DNA from: Chloroflexota bacterium
GTDB lineage: Bacteria; Chloroflexota; Dormibacteria; CF-121
NCBI GenBank assembly: GCA_005882525.1
Contig: VBGO01000145.1
Coordinates: 1 to 12,536 of the forward strand
Direction: 5' to 3'
Length of the DNA: 12,536 bases
The notes below the pieces were generated by a model that ran no database searches, was not told the origin of the DNA, and saw nothing but the letters and a program-made list of their open reading frames with translations. The position numbers and the translations under genes are program-made. This document shows, piece by piece, positions 1-7,376 of this stretch (position 1 is its first letter; every line of letters starts with the position of its first letter).

Positions 1-25
1 GAGCGAGCGGCTGGCGTCCCGCACC

Positions 26-1423
26 ATGCGCAACAGCATGCTGGTGGTGGGCGCCCGGGCCCTGGCCAAGCTGGCGGTCTTCGTCGTTGTCGTCCTGCTC
101 TGGCGCCACCTGGGTGATGAGGGGTACGGCCGCTTCGCCACCATGGTCGTCTACGTCACCCTCGTGGGGGTGGTCGCGGACCTTGGACTGCAAACCGTGT
201 TCATCCGCGACGCCGCTCGAGACCGAACCCTGTTCAACCGTTACCTGGCCAACCTGCTGAGCGCCCGGCTCCTCCTCTCGCTGGTGGCCCTCGTTGTTCT
301 CGCGGCCGCGCTTCGCCTGCTCAGCCCGACGTTGTTTCCCTATACGCTGCCCGCGTTTGTTCTCCTGCTGACCACCAGCTACTCGAGCCTGCTTCGCGCC
401 GTTTTCTACATCCGGGGCCGGCTCGGCTACGAGGCGGTCGCCATCGTCGCCGAGGCCCTGCTGCTGCTCGCGCTCACGATCGTCGCCATCGGACGGCACG
501 CAACCTGGGACCTCTTTCTCTGGGTGTATGCAGTCAGCTATCTCTTCACCTGCCTCTTTGCCTTCGCGGTCCTTCGCTGGCGGTGGCGCGAACGCGTCAC
601 CGTTCGGCTCGAGCCCTCGGTCGTGCGCCGCCTGCTCGCCGCCGGGCTACCGCTGGCGCTCGGCTTCACCATCACTACCGTCTACGCCCAGCTCGATATC
701 GTCCTGCTCCAGCTCTTCAAGAACTTCCAGATGGTCGGCTGGTACTCGGCCGCGAACAAATACATCGATGCCGTCGCCTGGGTCCCGCAGTCGGCGATGG
801 GGGCGGTCTTCCCCGCGCTCGCGCTGCTGTCGGTGGGCGACCGCCGCCGGCTGGCGTTCGCCTACGAGAAGTCGTACAAGATGCTGGCCATCCTCGGCCT
901 CCCCCTGGCGGTGGGCATCGGCGTGACGGCCGATTCCATCGTCCACCTCACTCGTGGCTTCGAGCAGTCGATCCCGGCATTGCGCATCCTTGCCCCCTCG
1001 GTGGTGCTCCTGTTCGTGAACAACGCCTTCATCTACACGCTGACCGCCATCAACCGCCAGGTCGACTTCACCCGGCTCGCCCTCTTCACCCTGGCGGTCA
1101 ACATCGCCCTCAACCTGGCGCTGATTCCGCCCTATGGCTATCTCGGCGCGGCGGCTGCCTCGACCATCACCGAAGTCGCGCTGTTCGCGGGGGGCTGGTG
1201 GCTGCTGCGCCGGCAGCGGCTTGCGCTGGCGGCCGCCGGCAGTATCGGCCGCGTCGTCGCCAGCGCGCTGGTCATGGGCGTCGCCGTATACCTGATCCAG
1301 TCGTGGCCGTTCCCGATCGTGGTTGTCGGCGGCGCCGCGGTTTATGCAGGGGCCCTGTTCGCATTCGGCGCGCTGACGGCGGAAGAATGGTCGATCATCC
1401 GGTCCGGTCTCACGACGCGTTAG
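26..1423 (+). CDS. Polysaccharide/oligosaccharide flippase (Wzx-like, MOP superfamily)
   Basis: Integral membrane protein of 465 residues, very rich in hydrophobic stretches along its whole length, about the size and pattern expected of a 12-14 helix flippase. The N-terminal region has the typical layout of the polysaccharide-synthesis (RfbX/Wzx) family: an early helix, then LGDEGYGRF around residue 30, a helix, then ADLGLQTVFIRDAAR around residues 51-65. A second such hydrophobic block carries PPYGYLGAAAAS near residue 370, also typical. Family role: moving undecaprenyl-linked sugar repeat units across the cytoplasmic membrane. The neighbouring GDP-deoxyhexose genes fit export of a surface glycan; the actual substrate cannot be read from sequence. 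The ATG at 26 is the first start available, but the frame is open back to base 2 (SERLASRT precedes it), so the true start may lie outside the window. The stop is 16 bases before apt. Confidence 0.85.
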   Translation: MRNSMLVVGARALAKLAVFVVVVLLWRHLGDEGYGRFATMVVYVTLVGVVADLGLQTVFIRDAARDRTLFNRYLANLLSARLLLSLVALVVLAAALRLLSPTLFPYTLPAFVLLLTTSYSSLLRAVFYIRGRLGYEAVAIVAEALLLLALTIVAIGRHATWDLFLWVYAVSYLFTCLFAFAVLRWRWRERVTVRLEPSVVRRLLAAGLPLALGFTITTVYAQLDIVLLQLFKNFQMVGWYSAANKYIDAVAWVPQSAMGAVFPALALLSVGDRRRLAFAYEKSYKMLAILGLPLAVGIGVTADSIVHLTRGFEQSIPALRILAPSVVLLFVNNAFIYTLTAINRQVDFTRLALFTLAVNIALNLALIPPYGYLGAAAASTITEVALFAGGWWLLRRQRLALAAAGSIGRVVASALVMGVAVYLIQSWPFPIVVVGGAAVYAGALFAFGALTAEEWSIIRSGLTTR

Positions 1424-1427
1424 TCCC

Positions 1428-1433
1428 TAAACT
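1428..1433 (+). promoter_or_regulatory. Putative -10 element (TAAACT) for leaderless apt transcript
   Basis: TAAACT fits the TANNNT form of a -10 element and ends 6 bases before the GTG start of apt, so transcription would begin at or next to the start codon. It sits in the 16-base gap after the flippase stop. I see no convincing -35 hexamer and no Shine-Dalgarno sequence before the GTG, which is what a leaderless gene would show. The same arrangement recurs before 7383 and 10380. Inferred from pattern only. Confidence 0.4.
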
Positions 1434-1439
1434 ACTGGC

Positions 1440-1976
1440 GTGCCGGACGATGCCGCCGTCGTGCGCGCGCTCGCCGAGAAGATCCGCGACGTACCCAACT
1501 TCCCCAAAGAGGGCATCCTTTTCAAGGACATCACGACCCTGCTCCAGGATGCCCGCGCCTTCCGCCAGGCGGTCGACATCATGGCGCAGACCTATCGCGG
1601 CAAGGCGGTCGAGCTGGTCGTGGGGGTCGAGTCGCGCGGTTTCATCTTCGGCGGCGCACTCGCCTACCTCTTGAAGGCGGGCTTCGTCCCCGTGCGGAAG
1701 GAAGGCAAGCTGCCGGGACAGAAGATCTCCGAGGCGTATGCGCTCGAGTACGGATCGGCGGTGCTGGAGATCCACAACGACGCGATCAAGCCGGGGCAAT
1801 CGGTGGTGATCGTCGACGACCTGCTGGCCACCGGCGGCACCGCACGGACGACGGCCAGCCTGGTCCAGCAGCTGGGCGGCAAGGTGGTCGGTATCTCCTT
1901 CCTGATCGAGCTCAAGCTCCTCAAGGGTGCCGATAACCTGTCGGAATACAACGTCGTTTCCCATTTGAAGTTCTAG
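1440..1976 (+). CDS. apt: Adenine phosphoribosyltransferase
   Basis: Converts adenine plus PRPP to AMP and pyrophosphate in the cytoplasm (purine salvage). The 178 residues match the usual family length. Visible signatures are FPKEGILFKDIT near residues 21-32, the ESRGFIFGGALAY block at 64-76, the RKEGKLP loop at 86-92, and the PRPP-binding motif VVIVDDLLATGGTA at about 122-135, containing the conserved acidic pair and the glycine-rich turn. The start is GTG; an in-frame ATG is not available before the conserved N-terminus, and the GTG lies 6 bases after a TANNNT hexamer. The stop TAG is followed immediately by the ATG of the PfkB gene, with no spacing, suggesting translational coupling. Its place beside ahcY and metK suggests recycling of the purine released by SAM-dependent reactions. 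Confidence 0.95.
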   Translation: MPDDAAVVRALAEKIRDVPNFPKEGILFKDITTLLQDARAFRQAVDIMAQTYRGKAVELVVGVESRGFIFGGALAYLLKAGFVPVRKEGKLPGQKISEAYALEYGSAVLEIHNDAIKPGQSVVIVDDLLATGGTARTTASLVQQLGGKVVGISFLIELKLLKGADNLSEYNVVSHLKF

Positions 1977-2874
1977 ATGCCTGCTCCCGTCCGGTCGATC
2001 CTGGTGGTCGGCTCCGTCGCGCTCGATGCCGTCCGGACGCCGACCGAGTCCGCCAGCGAGATCCTGGGCGGGGCCGCCAGCTACTTCTGCCTTTCCGCCG
2101 CCCTCTTCGCGCCGGTCCGGCTGGTCGCGGTGGTCGGCGAGGATTTTCCCGCGGAGCACAAGCGTCTTCTGGAGTCTCGAAATATCGACCTCTCCGGCGC
2201 GCTACACCGGCGTGAGGCTGGAGAACCGAGAGACGCTCGACACGCAGCTCAATGTCTTTGCCGACTTCCATCCAACCTTGCCCGAGGCCTACCGCGACTC
2301 CAGGCTCGTCTTCCTGGCCAACATCCAGCCCGAGCTGCAGCTCGAGGTCCTCGAGCAGGTGCGTGATGCCGACTTCATCGCCTGCGACACCATGAAGCTC
2401 TGGCTCGACACCGCCCGTCCCGGGCTGGAGCGGCTAATGCGGCGGGTCCACTGCGTGCTGATGAATGACGAAGAAGCCGTGCAATTCTCGGGACAGCGCT
2501 TTCTGCCGGCGGCTGCACGCGCCATCCTCTCCTACGGACCGCGCGCGGTCATCATCAAGCGCGGCGAGAACGGGTCCCTGCTGTTCACCAAGGAGCGCGT
2601 CTTCCTTGCCCCGGCCCATCCGCTGGAAACGGTGCGCGACCCGACCGGTGCGGGTGATGCCTTTGCGGGTGGGCTGCTGGGCGCCCTGGCGCGCGCCGGG
2701 AACGATCGGGACGACGTCCTCCGTCGCGGCATGCTGTACGGCAGCGTGCTCGGGTCGCTCGCGGTCGAAGACTTCAGCGTCCGCCGCATCGCCGACACCG
2801 ATATCCACGAGATCGAAGGGCGGTTGAGTAACCTTGTGGACATGATTTCACTCGACGGCACCCGGGCCCTGTAG
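1977..2874 (+). pseudogene. PfkB/ribokinase-family kinase, frameshifted (possible adenosine-type or sugar kinase)
   Basis: The N-terminal half reads in the frame of the ATG at 1977 (ILVVGSVALDAV, then GGAASYFCLSAALFAPVRL and VAVVGEDFPAEH, the PfkB substrate-site region) up to about IDLSG near 2198. The conserved continuation RYTGVRLENRETLDTQLNVF and the rest lie one base further on, in the frame ending at 2874. The C-terminal half is intact: MNDEEAVQFSG, VIIKRGENGSLLF and the catalytic motif DPTGAGDAFAGG, whose Asp is the general base of the family. Relatives as I remember them carry about a dozen more residues, including a G-(K/E)-T-F-R-W segment, exactly at the junction, so this looks like a small deletion that also shifts frame, either a real mutation or an assembly error. 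The upstream frame would stop at 2366. Neighbours (apt, ahcY, metK) make adenosine a reasonable but unproven substrate. ahcY begins 2 bases after its stop. Confidence 0.75.
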
Positions 2875-2876
2875 GG

Positions 2877-4154
2877 ATGGCAACCATTCCCGCCCAGCGC
2901 CACGACATCAAGGACCCGAAGCTCGCCGAGGACGGCAAGCGAATGATCGAATGGGCCGCCCAGGAGATGCCGGTCCTCGAGCAGATCCGCGAACGGTTCA
3001 AGCGCGAACAGCCACTCAAGGGCCAGCGCCTTTCCGCCTGCCTGCACGTCACCACCGAAACCGCCAACCTGGCCATCACCCTGAAGGCCGGCGGTGCCGA
3101 GCTCGTGCTCTGCGCCTCCAACCCCCTGTCGACCACCGACGCGGCCGCCGCGTCGCTGGTCACCCACCACGGCATCAGCGTCTTCGCCATCAAGGGCGAG
3201 GACAACGACACCTACTACCGTCACATTGCCTCGGCGCTCGAGCACCGGCCCACGATGACGATGGACGATGGCGCCGACCTGGTCGCCGCCCTCCACAAGG
3301 ACCGGACCGATCTCATCAAAGACGTGATCGGTGGCACCGAGGAGACGACCACCGGCGTGGTCCGGCTGCGCAGCATGGCGGAGAAGAAGGTGCTGCGCTA
3401 CCCGATCGTGGCCGTCAACGAGGCCATGACCAAGCACTTCTTCGACAACCGCTACGGCACCGGCCAGAGCACGATCGACGGCATCATCCGGGCCACCAAC
3501 GTCCTGCTCGCGGGCAAGAACTTCGTCGTCTGCGGCTACGGCTGGTGCGGCCGTGGCCTGGCGATGCGGGCCCGCGGCATGGGTGCGCAGGTGATCGTGA
3601 CCGAAGTCGATCCCGTCCGGGCGCTGGAGGCGGTGATGGACGGCTACCGTGTCATGCCGATCGCCCAGGCAGCCAAGGAGGGTGACCTCTTCGTCACCGT
3701 CACCGGCGACATCAACGTCGTCGACGAGGCTCAGATGAAGGCGATGAAGAGCGGCGCCATCCTGGCCAACTCCGGACACTTCAACGACGAGATCAACCTG
3801 AGCGCCCTGGACGGGATGGCCGAGAGCGTTCGGACCATCAGGCCGTCGCTGGAGGAGTACCGGCTGCGCGATGGCCGCAAGCTCTTCGTGCTGGGCGAGG
3901 GCCGCCTGGTGAACCTGGCGGCGGCGGAAGGACATCCGGCCGCGGTGATGGACATGAGCTTTGCCAACCAGGCGCTCAGCGCCGAATACCTGGTCGCGCA
4001 TGCTCGCGAGCTACAACCGAAGGTCTATCCGGTTCCGGATGACATCGATCGTGAGATCGCTCGGCTAAAATTGGCCGCGATGCACATTGCCATCGACTCC
4101 CTCACCGCCGAACAGGCGGAGTATCTCAGCGGCTGGGAGTCGGGCACCCGGTGA
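2877..4154 (+). CDS. ahcY: Adenosylhomocysteinase (S-adenosyl-L-homocysteine hydrolase)
   Basis: Reversibly hydrolyses S-adenosylhomocysteine to adenosine and homocysteine with bound NAD, relieving product inhibition of methyltransferases. The 425 residues make it the short form, without the roughly 40-residue insertion of many bacterial enzymes. Visible signatures are LHVTTETANLAITLKAGGAE (56-75), CASNPLSTTD (79-88), the acidic pair at MDDGADL (129-135), GGTEETTTGV (152-161), the catalytic Lys and Asp in MTKHFFDNRYGTGQS (184-198), the dinucleotide-binding loop GYGWCGRGLA (220-229) and HPAAVMDMSFANQALS (353-368). The C-terminus ends LTAEQAEYLSGWESGTR rather than with the Lys/Tyr-bearing tail of the long form. 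The ATG is 2 bases after the kinase stop, with no clear Shine-Dalgarno, and the stop overlaps the metK start (GTGA), so translation is probably coupled within one operon. Confidence 0.96.
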   Translation: MATIPAQRHDIKDPKLAEDGKRMIEWAAQEMPVLEQIRERFKREQPLKGQRLSACLHVTTETANLAITLKAGGAELVLCASNPLSTTDAAAASLVTHHGISVFAIKGEDNDTYYRHIASALEHRPTMTMDDGADLVAALHKDRTDLIKDVIGGTEETTTGVVRLRSMAEKKVLRYPIVAVNEAMTKHFFDNRYGTGQSTIDGIIRATNVLLAGKNFVVCGYGWCGRGLAMRARGMGAQVIVTEVDPVRALEAVMDGYRVMPIAQAAKEGDLFVTVTGDINVVDEAQMKAMKSGAILANSGHFNDEINLSALDGMAESVRTIRPSLEEYRLRDGRKLFVLGEGRLVNLAAAEGHPAAVMDMSFANQALSAEYLVAHARELQPKVYPVPDDIDREIARLKLAAMHIAIDSLTAEQAEYLSGWESGTR

Positions 4155-5332
4155 ATCGCCGCAACCATCTCTTTACCTCGGAGTCGGTCACCGAGGGCCA
4201 CCCCGACAAGATCGCGGACCAGATTTCGGACGCGATCCTCGACGCGATCATGGCGAAGGACCCGCTCGGGCGGGTGGCCTGCGAGACCGCCGTAACCACC
4301 GGGCTCGCCTTCGTCATCGGCGAGATCACGACCGACACCTACGTCGAGATGCGCGACGTCATCCGCGACACGATCGAGCAGGCTGGCTACGATCATCCGG
4401 GGTTCGGCTTCGACGCCGAGACCTGCGGCGTCATCGTCTCGATCCAGAAGCAATCACCCGACATCGCGCAGGGCGTTGACAGCGGTGGTGCGGGCGACCA
4501 GGGCATGATGTTCGGCTTTGCCTGCGACGAGACACCCGAGCTGATGCCGATGCCGATCCAGCTCGCCCACCAGCTGGCCCGCCAGCTGGCCAGGGTGCGC
4601 AAGGACAAGACGCTGCCCTACCTGGGCCCCGACGGCAAGACGCAGGTCACCATCGAATACGTCGACGGCCGTCCGCGGCGCATCGATACCGTGGTGCTGT
4701 CCGCCCAGCACACCGAGGACGCCAGCCTGGAGCGGATCCGGGAGGACCTGCAGGAGCTGGTGCTCGAGCAAGTGATCCCGGCGAAGATGCTCGACCAGCG
4801 CTCGACGATCCACGTCAACCCGACCGGGCGTTTCGTGCTTGGTGGACCCAGGGCGGACGCCGGCGTCACCGGCCGGAAGATCATCGTCGACAGCTACGGC
4901 GGTTATGCGCGGCACGGCGGCGGCTGCTTTTCCGGCAAGGACCCGTCGAAGGTCGACCGCTCCGGCGCGTACGCGGCACGCTACGTGGCCAAGAACGTGG
5001 TGGCGGCCGGCCTGGCCAGCCACTGCGAGATCCAGGTGGCCTACGCGATCGGCGTGCGGAAGCCTGTTTCGGTATTTGTCGAGACCTTCGGCACCGAGCG
5101 TGTCCCGGTCGCCACCATCGAGCAGCTCGTCACCAAGCACTTCGACCTCAGCCCGCTCGAGATCATCCGCCAGCTGGAGCTGCGCCGGCCGATCTATAAG
5201 CAGACGGCCGCCTACGGCCACTTCGGCCGCTCCGATGTCGACCTGCCGTGGGAACGAACCGACAAGGCGGACCTGCTCGCCGCCGAAGCCGGCGTCCAGC
5301 GGCTCCAGGTGGTGGAGTCGCAGGACGGCTAA
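4151..5332 (+). CDS. metK: S-adenosylmethionine synthetase (methionine adenosyltransferase)
   Basis: Forms SAM from methionine and ATP, releasing phosphate and pyrophosphate; cytoplasmic. The 393 residues are normal for the family. Signatures include FTSESVTEGHPDKIADQISD at the N-terminus with the HPDK active-site motif (17-20), the methionine/ATP-binding GAGDQGMMFGFACDE (113-127), the loop GGCFSGKDPSKVDRSGAYAA (257-276), in which Cys replaces the more usual Ala, and YGHFGR near the C-terminus. The GTG start overlaps the ahcY stop by four bases (GTGA); a GGAG lies upstream at 4135-4138. Its 3' end overlaps the likely start of the reductase gene by eight bases and carries that gene's Shine-Dalgarno-like GGTGGAG. 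Together with ahcY and apt it forms a methyl-cycle/purine-salvage block. Confidence 0.97.
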   Translation: MNRRNHLFTSESVTEGHPDKIADQISDAILDAIMAKDPLGRVACETAVTTGLAFVIGEITTDTYVEMRDVIRDTIEQAGYDHPGFGFDAETCGVIVSIQKQSPDIAQGVDSGGAGDQGMMFGFACDETPELMPMPIQLAHQLARQLARVRKDKTLPYLGPDGKTQVTIEYVDGRPRRIDTVVLSAQHTEDASLERIREDLQELVLEQVIPAKMLDQRSTIHVNPTGRFVLGGPRADAGVTGRKIIVDSYGGYARHGGGCFSGKDPSKVDRSGAYAARYVAKNVVAAGLASHCEIQVAYAIGVRKPVSVFVETFGTERVPVATIEQLVTKHFDLSPLEIIRQLELRRPIYKQTAAYGHFGRSDVDLPWERTDKADLLAAEAGVQRLQVVESQDG

Positions 5333-6290
5333 GACCGTCCTTGTCACGGGGATCGACGGCTTCGCCGGCAGCCACCTCTCCGACCTTTTGATGCGGCGGC
5401 GCCATACGGTCCACGGCACCATCCGCCGGTCCCAGCCCGACCCGCGGGCGGAGCTCGCGGCCGCGGTGCTGACCCACGAGCTCGACCTGCTCGACCGGGC
5501 GGCGGTCGACAGGCTCGTCCGCGACGTCCAGCCGCAGTGGGTCTTCCACCTGGCCGCCCTGAGCAGTCCGGCGGCGTCCTGGGACGATCCGGGCGGCACG
5601 ATCGCGACCAACGCCGGACTGCAGGCCAACCTGCTGGCGGCGCTGGTCAAGCTCGATCCCATGCCGCGGGTGGTCGTGGTCGGCTCGGGTGACGAGTACG
5701 GCCGGCCGCCGGGCCGGGCGCGTCGCCTTGACGAGGCCACGCCGCTGCGCCCCCTGACGCCGTACGGGGTGAGCAAGGTGACCCAGGACCTGCTGGCGCT
5801 CCAGTATCACCTGAGCCACGACCTGCCGGCCATCCGGATGCGACCCTTCAACCACGCCGGCCCGCGGCAGTCGCCGGACTTCGCCATCGCCAGCTTCGCC
5901 CAGCAGATCGCGCGGATCGAATTGGGCACGCAGCCGCCCACCCTCAGGGTGGGCAACCTCGAGACGCGACGCGATTTCACCGATGTACGTGACATCGTGC
6001 GCGCCTACCTGCTGGCGGCGGAGAAGGGGAAGCCGGGCGAGGTCTACAACGTCGGCTCGGGAACGGCGCCGAAGCTTCGCGAGGTGGTCGACCTGTTGAT
6101 CGGGATGACGCGCGCAACGATCACGCTGGAGGTGGACCCGCAGCGGCAGCGCACGGCGGAAGCCGAGGTCTATGTGTGCGACGCCCACCGATTTGCGCGA
6201 CTGACCGGCTGGCATCCGCAGATTCGGTTGGAGCGGACGCTGCGCGACACGCTCGACTACTGGCGGCGCCAGGAGCGGAAGGCCGCCTGA
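5325..6290 (+). CDS. rmd: NAD(P)-dependent SDR, GDP-4-keto-6-deoxymannose reductase (Rmd)-like
   Basis: Extended short-chain dehydrogenase/reductase of about 321 residues. Signatures: the nucleotide-binding TGIDGFAGSHL near residues 8-18, FHLAALSS (73-80), GSGDEYG (119-125), the catalytic Tyr/Lys in YGVSK (146-150) and RPFNHAGPRQSP, the substrate-side motif typical of Rmd and GDP-mannose dehydratase relatives, followed by SFAQQIARIE. With gmd two genes downstream, the likely step is reduction of GDP-4-keto-6-deoxymannose to GDP-D-rhamnose; a GDP-talose or fucose-type outcome is not excluded. The start is abnormal. No ATG, GTG or TTG is in frame near the N-terminus; the closest in-frame ATG upstream lies far inside metK. 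I place the start at ACG 5325, where ATG would be expected: it is 7 bases after GGTGGAG and overlaps the metK stop by 8 bases. The stop overlaps the next start by one base (TGATG). Confidence 0.8.
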   Translation, partial: TAKTVLVTGIDGFAGSHLSDLLMRRRHTVHGTIRRSQPDPRAELAAAVLTHELDLLDRAAVDRLVRDVQPQWVFHLAALSSPAASWDDPGGTIATNAGLQANLLAALVKLDPMPRVVVVGSGDEYGRPPGRARRLDEATPLRPLTPYGVSKVTQDLLALQYHLSHDLPAIRMRPFNHAGPRQSPDFAIASFAQQIARIELGTQPPTLRVGNLETRRDFTDVRDIVRAYLLAAEKGKPGEVYNVGSGTAPKLREVVDLLIGMTRATITLEVDPQRQRTAEAEVYVCDAHRFARLTGWHPQIRLERTLRDTLDYWRRQERKAA

Positions 6291-7363
6291 TGATGGCCCG
6301 GCATGTCGTGATCCTGGCGGGCGGCAGCGGCACACGGCTGTGGCCACGTTCGCGCGAGAAGTCGCCCAAGCACCTGCTCACTCTTCACGGCGGGCAATCG
6401 CTCCTCCAGTCCACGCTCGAGCGAGTCCGCCGCCTCACGGAGAACGTCTACGTGGTCACCGAACGGTCGCAGGTGAACAGCATCCGCGAGCAGCTACCCG
6501 AGCTTCCCGACGAGCGGTTCATCATCGAACCGGCCCGACGGGGGACCGCATCGGCGCTCGGTCTCGCCGCGGTCACCATCGCGGAACGCGATCCGAACGC
6601 CATCATGCTCTCGGTGCACGCGGATCACTATCTCGGTCATGACGAAGATGCCTACTTGAAAACGCTCGAAGCGGAGGCACGCTGGGCCGAAGCCAAGCGC
6701 TCGCTGGTGACGGTCGGGCTGCGTCCGCCCTATGCCTCGACGGCATTCGGCTACATCCAGGTCGGTCCGCCGCTCGACGGCAACGAGGCGCCGGCGGTGT
6801 ATCGGGTGGTTCGTTTTGTGGAAAAGCCTGATCTCAAAACGGCCGAAGGCTTCATCGTATCGGGCTCCTACCTGTGGAACCTGGGCCTGTTCAGCTGGCC
6901 CGTCGATGTCCTCTTCAGCGAGATGGCCCGCCATGCGCCGGAGCTTTCGGCCGGGCTGGAGCAGGTCAAGCGCGCCCGGCAGGCGGGCCGGCTCGAGGAG
7001 GCGGATGCCGCGTACAGTCGGCTCCCCACGGAGGCCATCGATTACGCCGTGCTGGAGCGAACCAGCAACCTGCTGGTGGTCGGCGCGACCTTTGAGTGGC
7101 ACGATCTTGGCTCCTGGGCTGATCTCCATGACATCCTGCAACAGGACGAGGCCGGCAACTTCGTCGAGGGCGAGTCGGTCCTGATCGACTCGAAGAATTG
7201 CATGATCCACTCTCCGCACAAGCTGGTCGCCGCGGTCGGGCTGGAGGACATGGTCGTGATCGAGACCGACGACGCGATCCTCATCTGTCCCAAGGCCCGC
7301 TCCCAGGACGTCAAGCTGATCGTCGATCGCCTCAAGCAGATGGGCAAGACGGAATACCTTTGA
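6290..7363 (+). CDS. manC: Mannose-1-phosphate guanylyltransferase (GDP-mannose pyrophosphorylase)
   Basis: Makes GDP-mannose from GTP and mannose-1-phosphate. The 357-residue product is the short form: the nucleotidyltransferase region without the C-terminal isomerase cupin of bifunctional ManC/AlgA. Visible motifs are the GTP-binding GGSGTRLWPRSREKSPKHLL (11-30), the EPARRGTASALG block (80-91), HADHY (110-114), FGYIQVG (153-159), FVEKP (176-180), YLWNLGLFSW (194-203, where families usually have NSGMF) and IDYAVLERTSN with WHDLGSW. The ATG at 6290 shares its A with the reductase stop; a second ATG directly follows at 6293. AGGAG and GGAAGG lie 7-19 bases upstream. Longer in-frame extension to 6176 is unlikely because it lies inside the reductase and precedes the conserved VVILAGG start. 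It supplies the substrate of Gmd downstream. Confidence 0.94.
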   Translation: MMARHVVILAGGSGTRLWPRSREKSPKHLLTLHGGQSLLQSTLERVRRLTENVYVVTERSQVNSIREQLPELPDERFIIEPARRGTASALGLAAVTIAERDPNAIMLSVHADHYLGHDEDAYLKTLEAEARWAEAKRSLVTVGLRPPYASTAFGYIQVGPPLDGNEAPAVYRVVRFVEKPDLKTAEGFIVSGSYLWNLGLFSWPVDVLFSEMARHAPELSAGLEQVKRARQAGRLEEADAAYSRLPTEAIDYAVLERTSNLLVVGATFEWHDLGSWADLHDILQQDEAGNFVEGESVLIDSKNCMIHSPHKLVAAVGLEDMVVIETDDAILICPKARSQDVKLIVDRLKQMGKTEYL

Positions 7364-7370
7364 CCGTCGT

Positions 7371-7376
7371 TACACT
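7371..7376 (+). promoter_or_regulatory. Putative -10 element (TACACT) before gmd
   Basis: TACACT fits TANNNT and lies in the 13-base gap between manC and gmd. It abuts the GTG at 7377 and ends 6 bases before the second in-frame GTG at 7383. If it is a -10 element, transcription would begin at about 7383 and the shorter gmd start would be used as a leaderless start. No -35 or Shine-Dalgarno is evident. It would give an internal promoter inside the sugar operon. Confidence 0.35.

Noticed and set aside
2332..2355. Palindromic GAGCTGCAGCTC followed by two CTCGAG sites, possible operator or hairpin
   Set aside because: It falls inside the kinase gene and encodes the conserved ELQLEVLEQ peptide, where Glu/Leu/Gln codons readily make such palindromes.
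2532..4001. Long minus-strand open frame (489 codons) opposite the kinase 3' end and ahcY
   Set aside because: It is the antisense shadow of high-GC codon use: no recognisable domain, abundant Asp/Arg/Gly/His of the kind produced opposite GC-rich codons, and it crosses two real genes.
4839..5324. ATG at 4839 as the start of the reductase gene
   Set aside because: It would add about 160 Arg/Ser/Pro-rich residues of low complexity encoded inside metK in another frame; the conserved fold starts only at about 5331.
4454..5776. Long minus-strand open frame (440 codons) opposite metK and the reductase gene
   Set aside because: It has no family signature and is opposed by the strongly conserved metK and SDR frames; same shadow effect.
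6176..6289. Upstream ATG at 6176 as the manC start
   Set aside because: The extension is encoded inside the reductase gene and precedes the usual N-terminus; ATG at 6290/6293 fits the stop-start overlap and family length.
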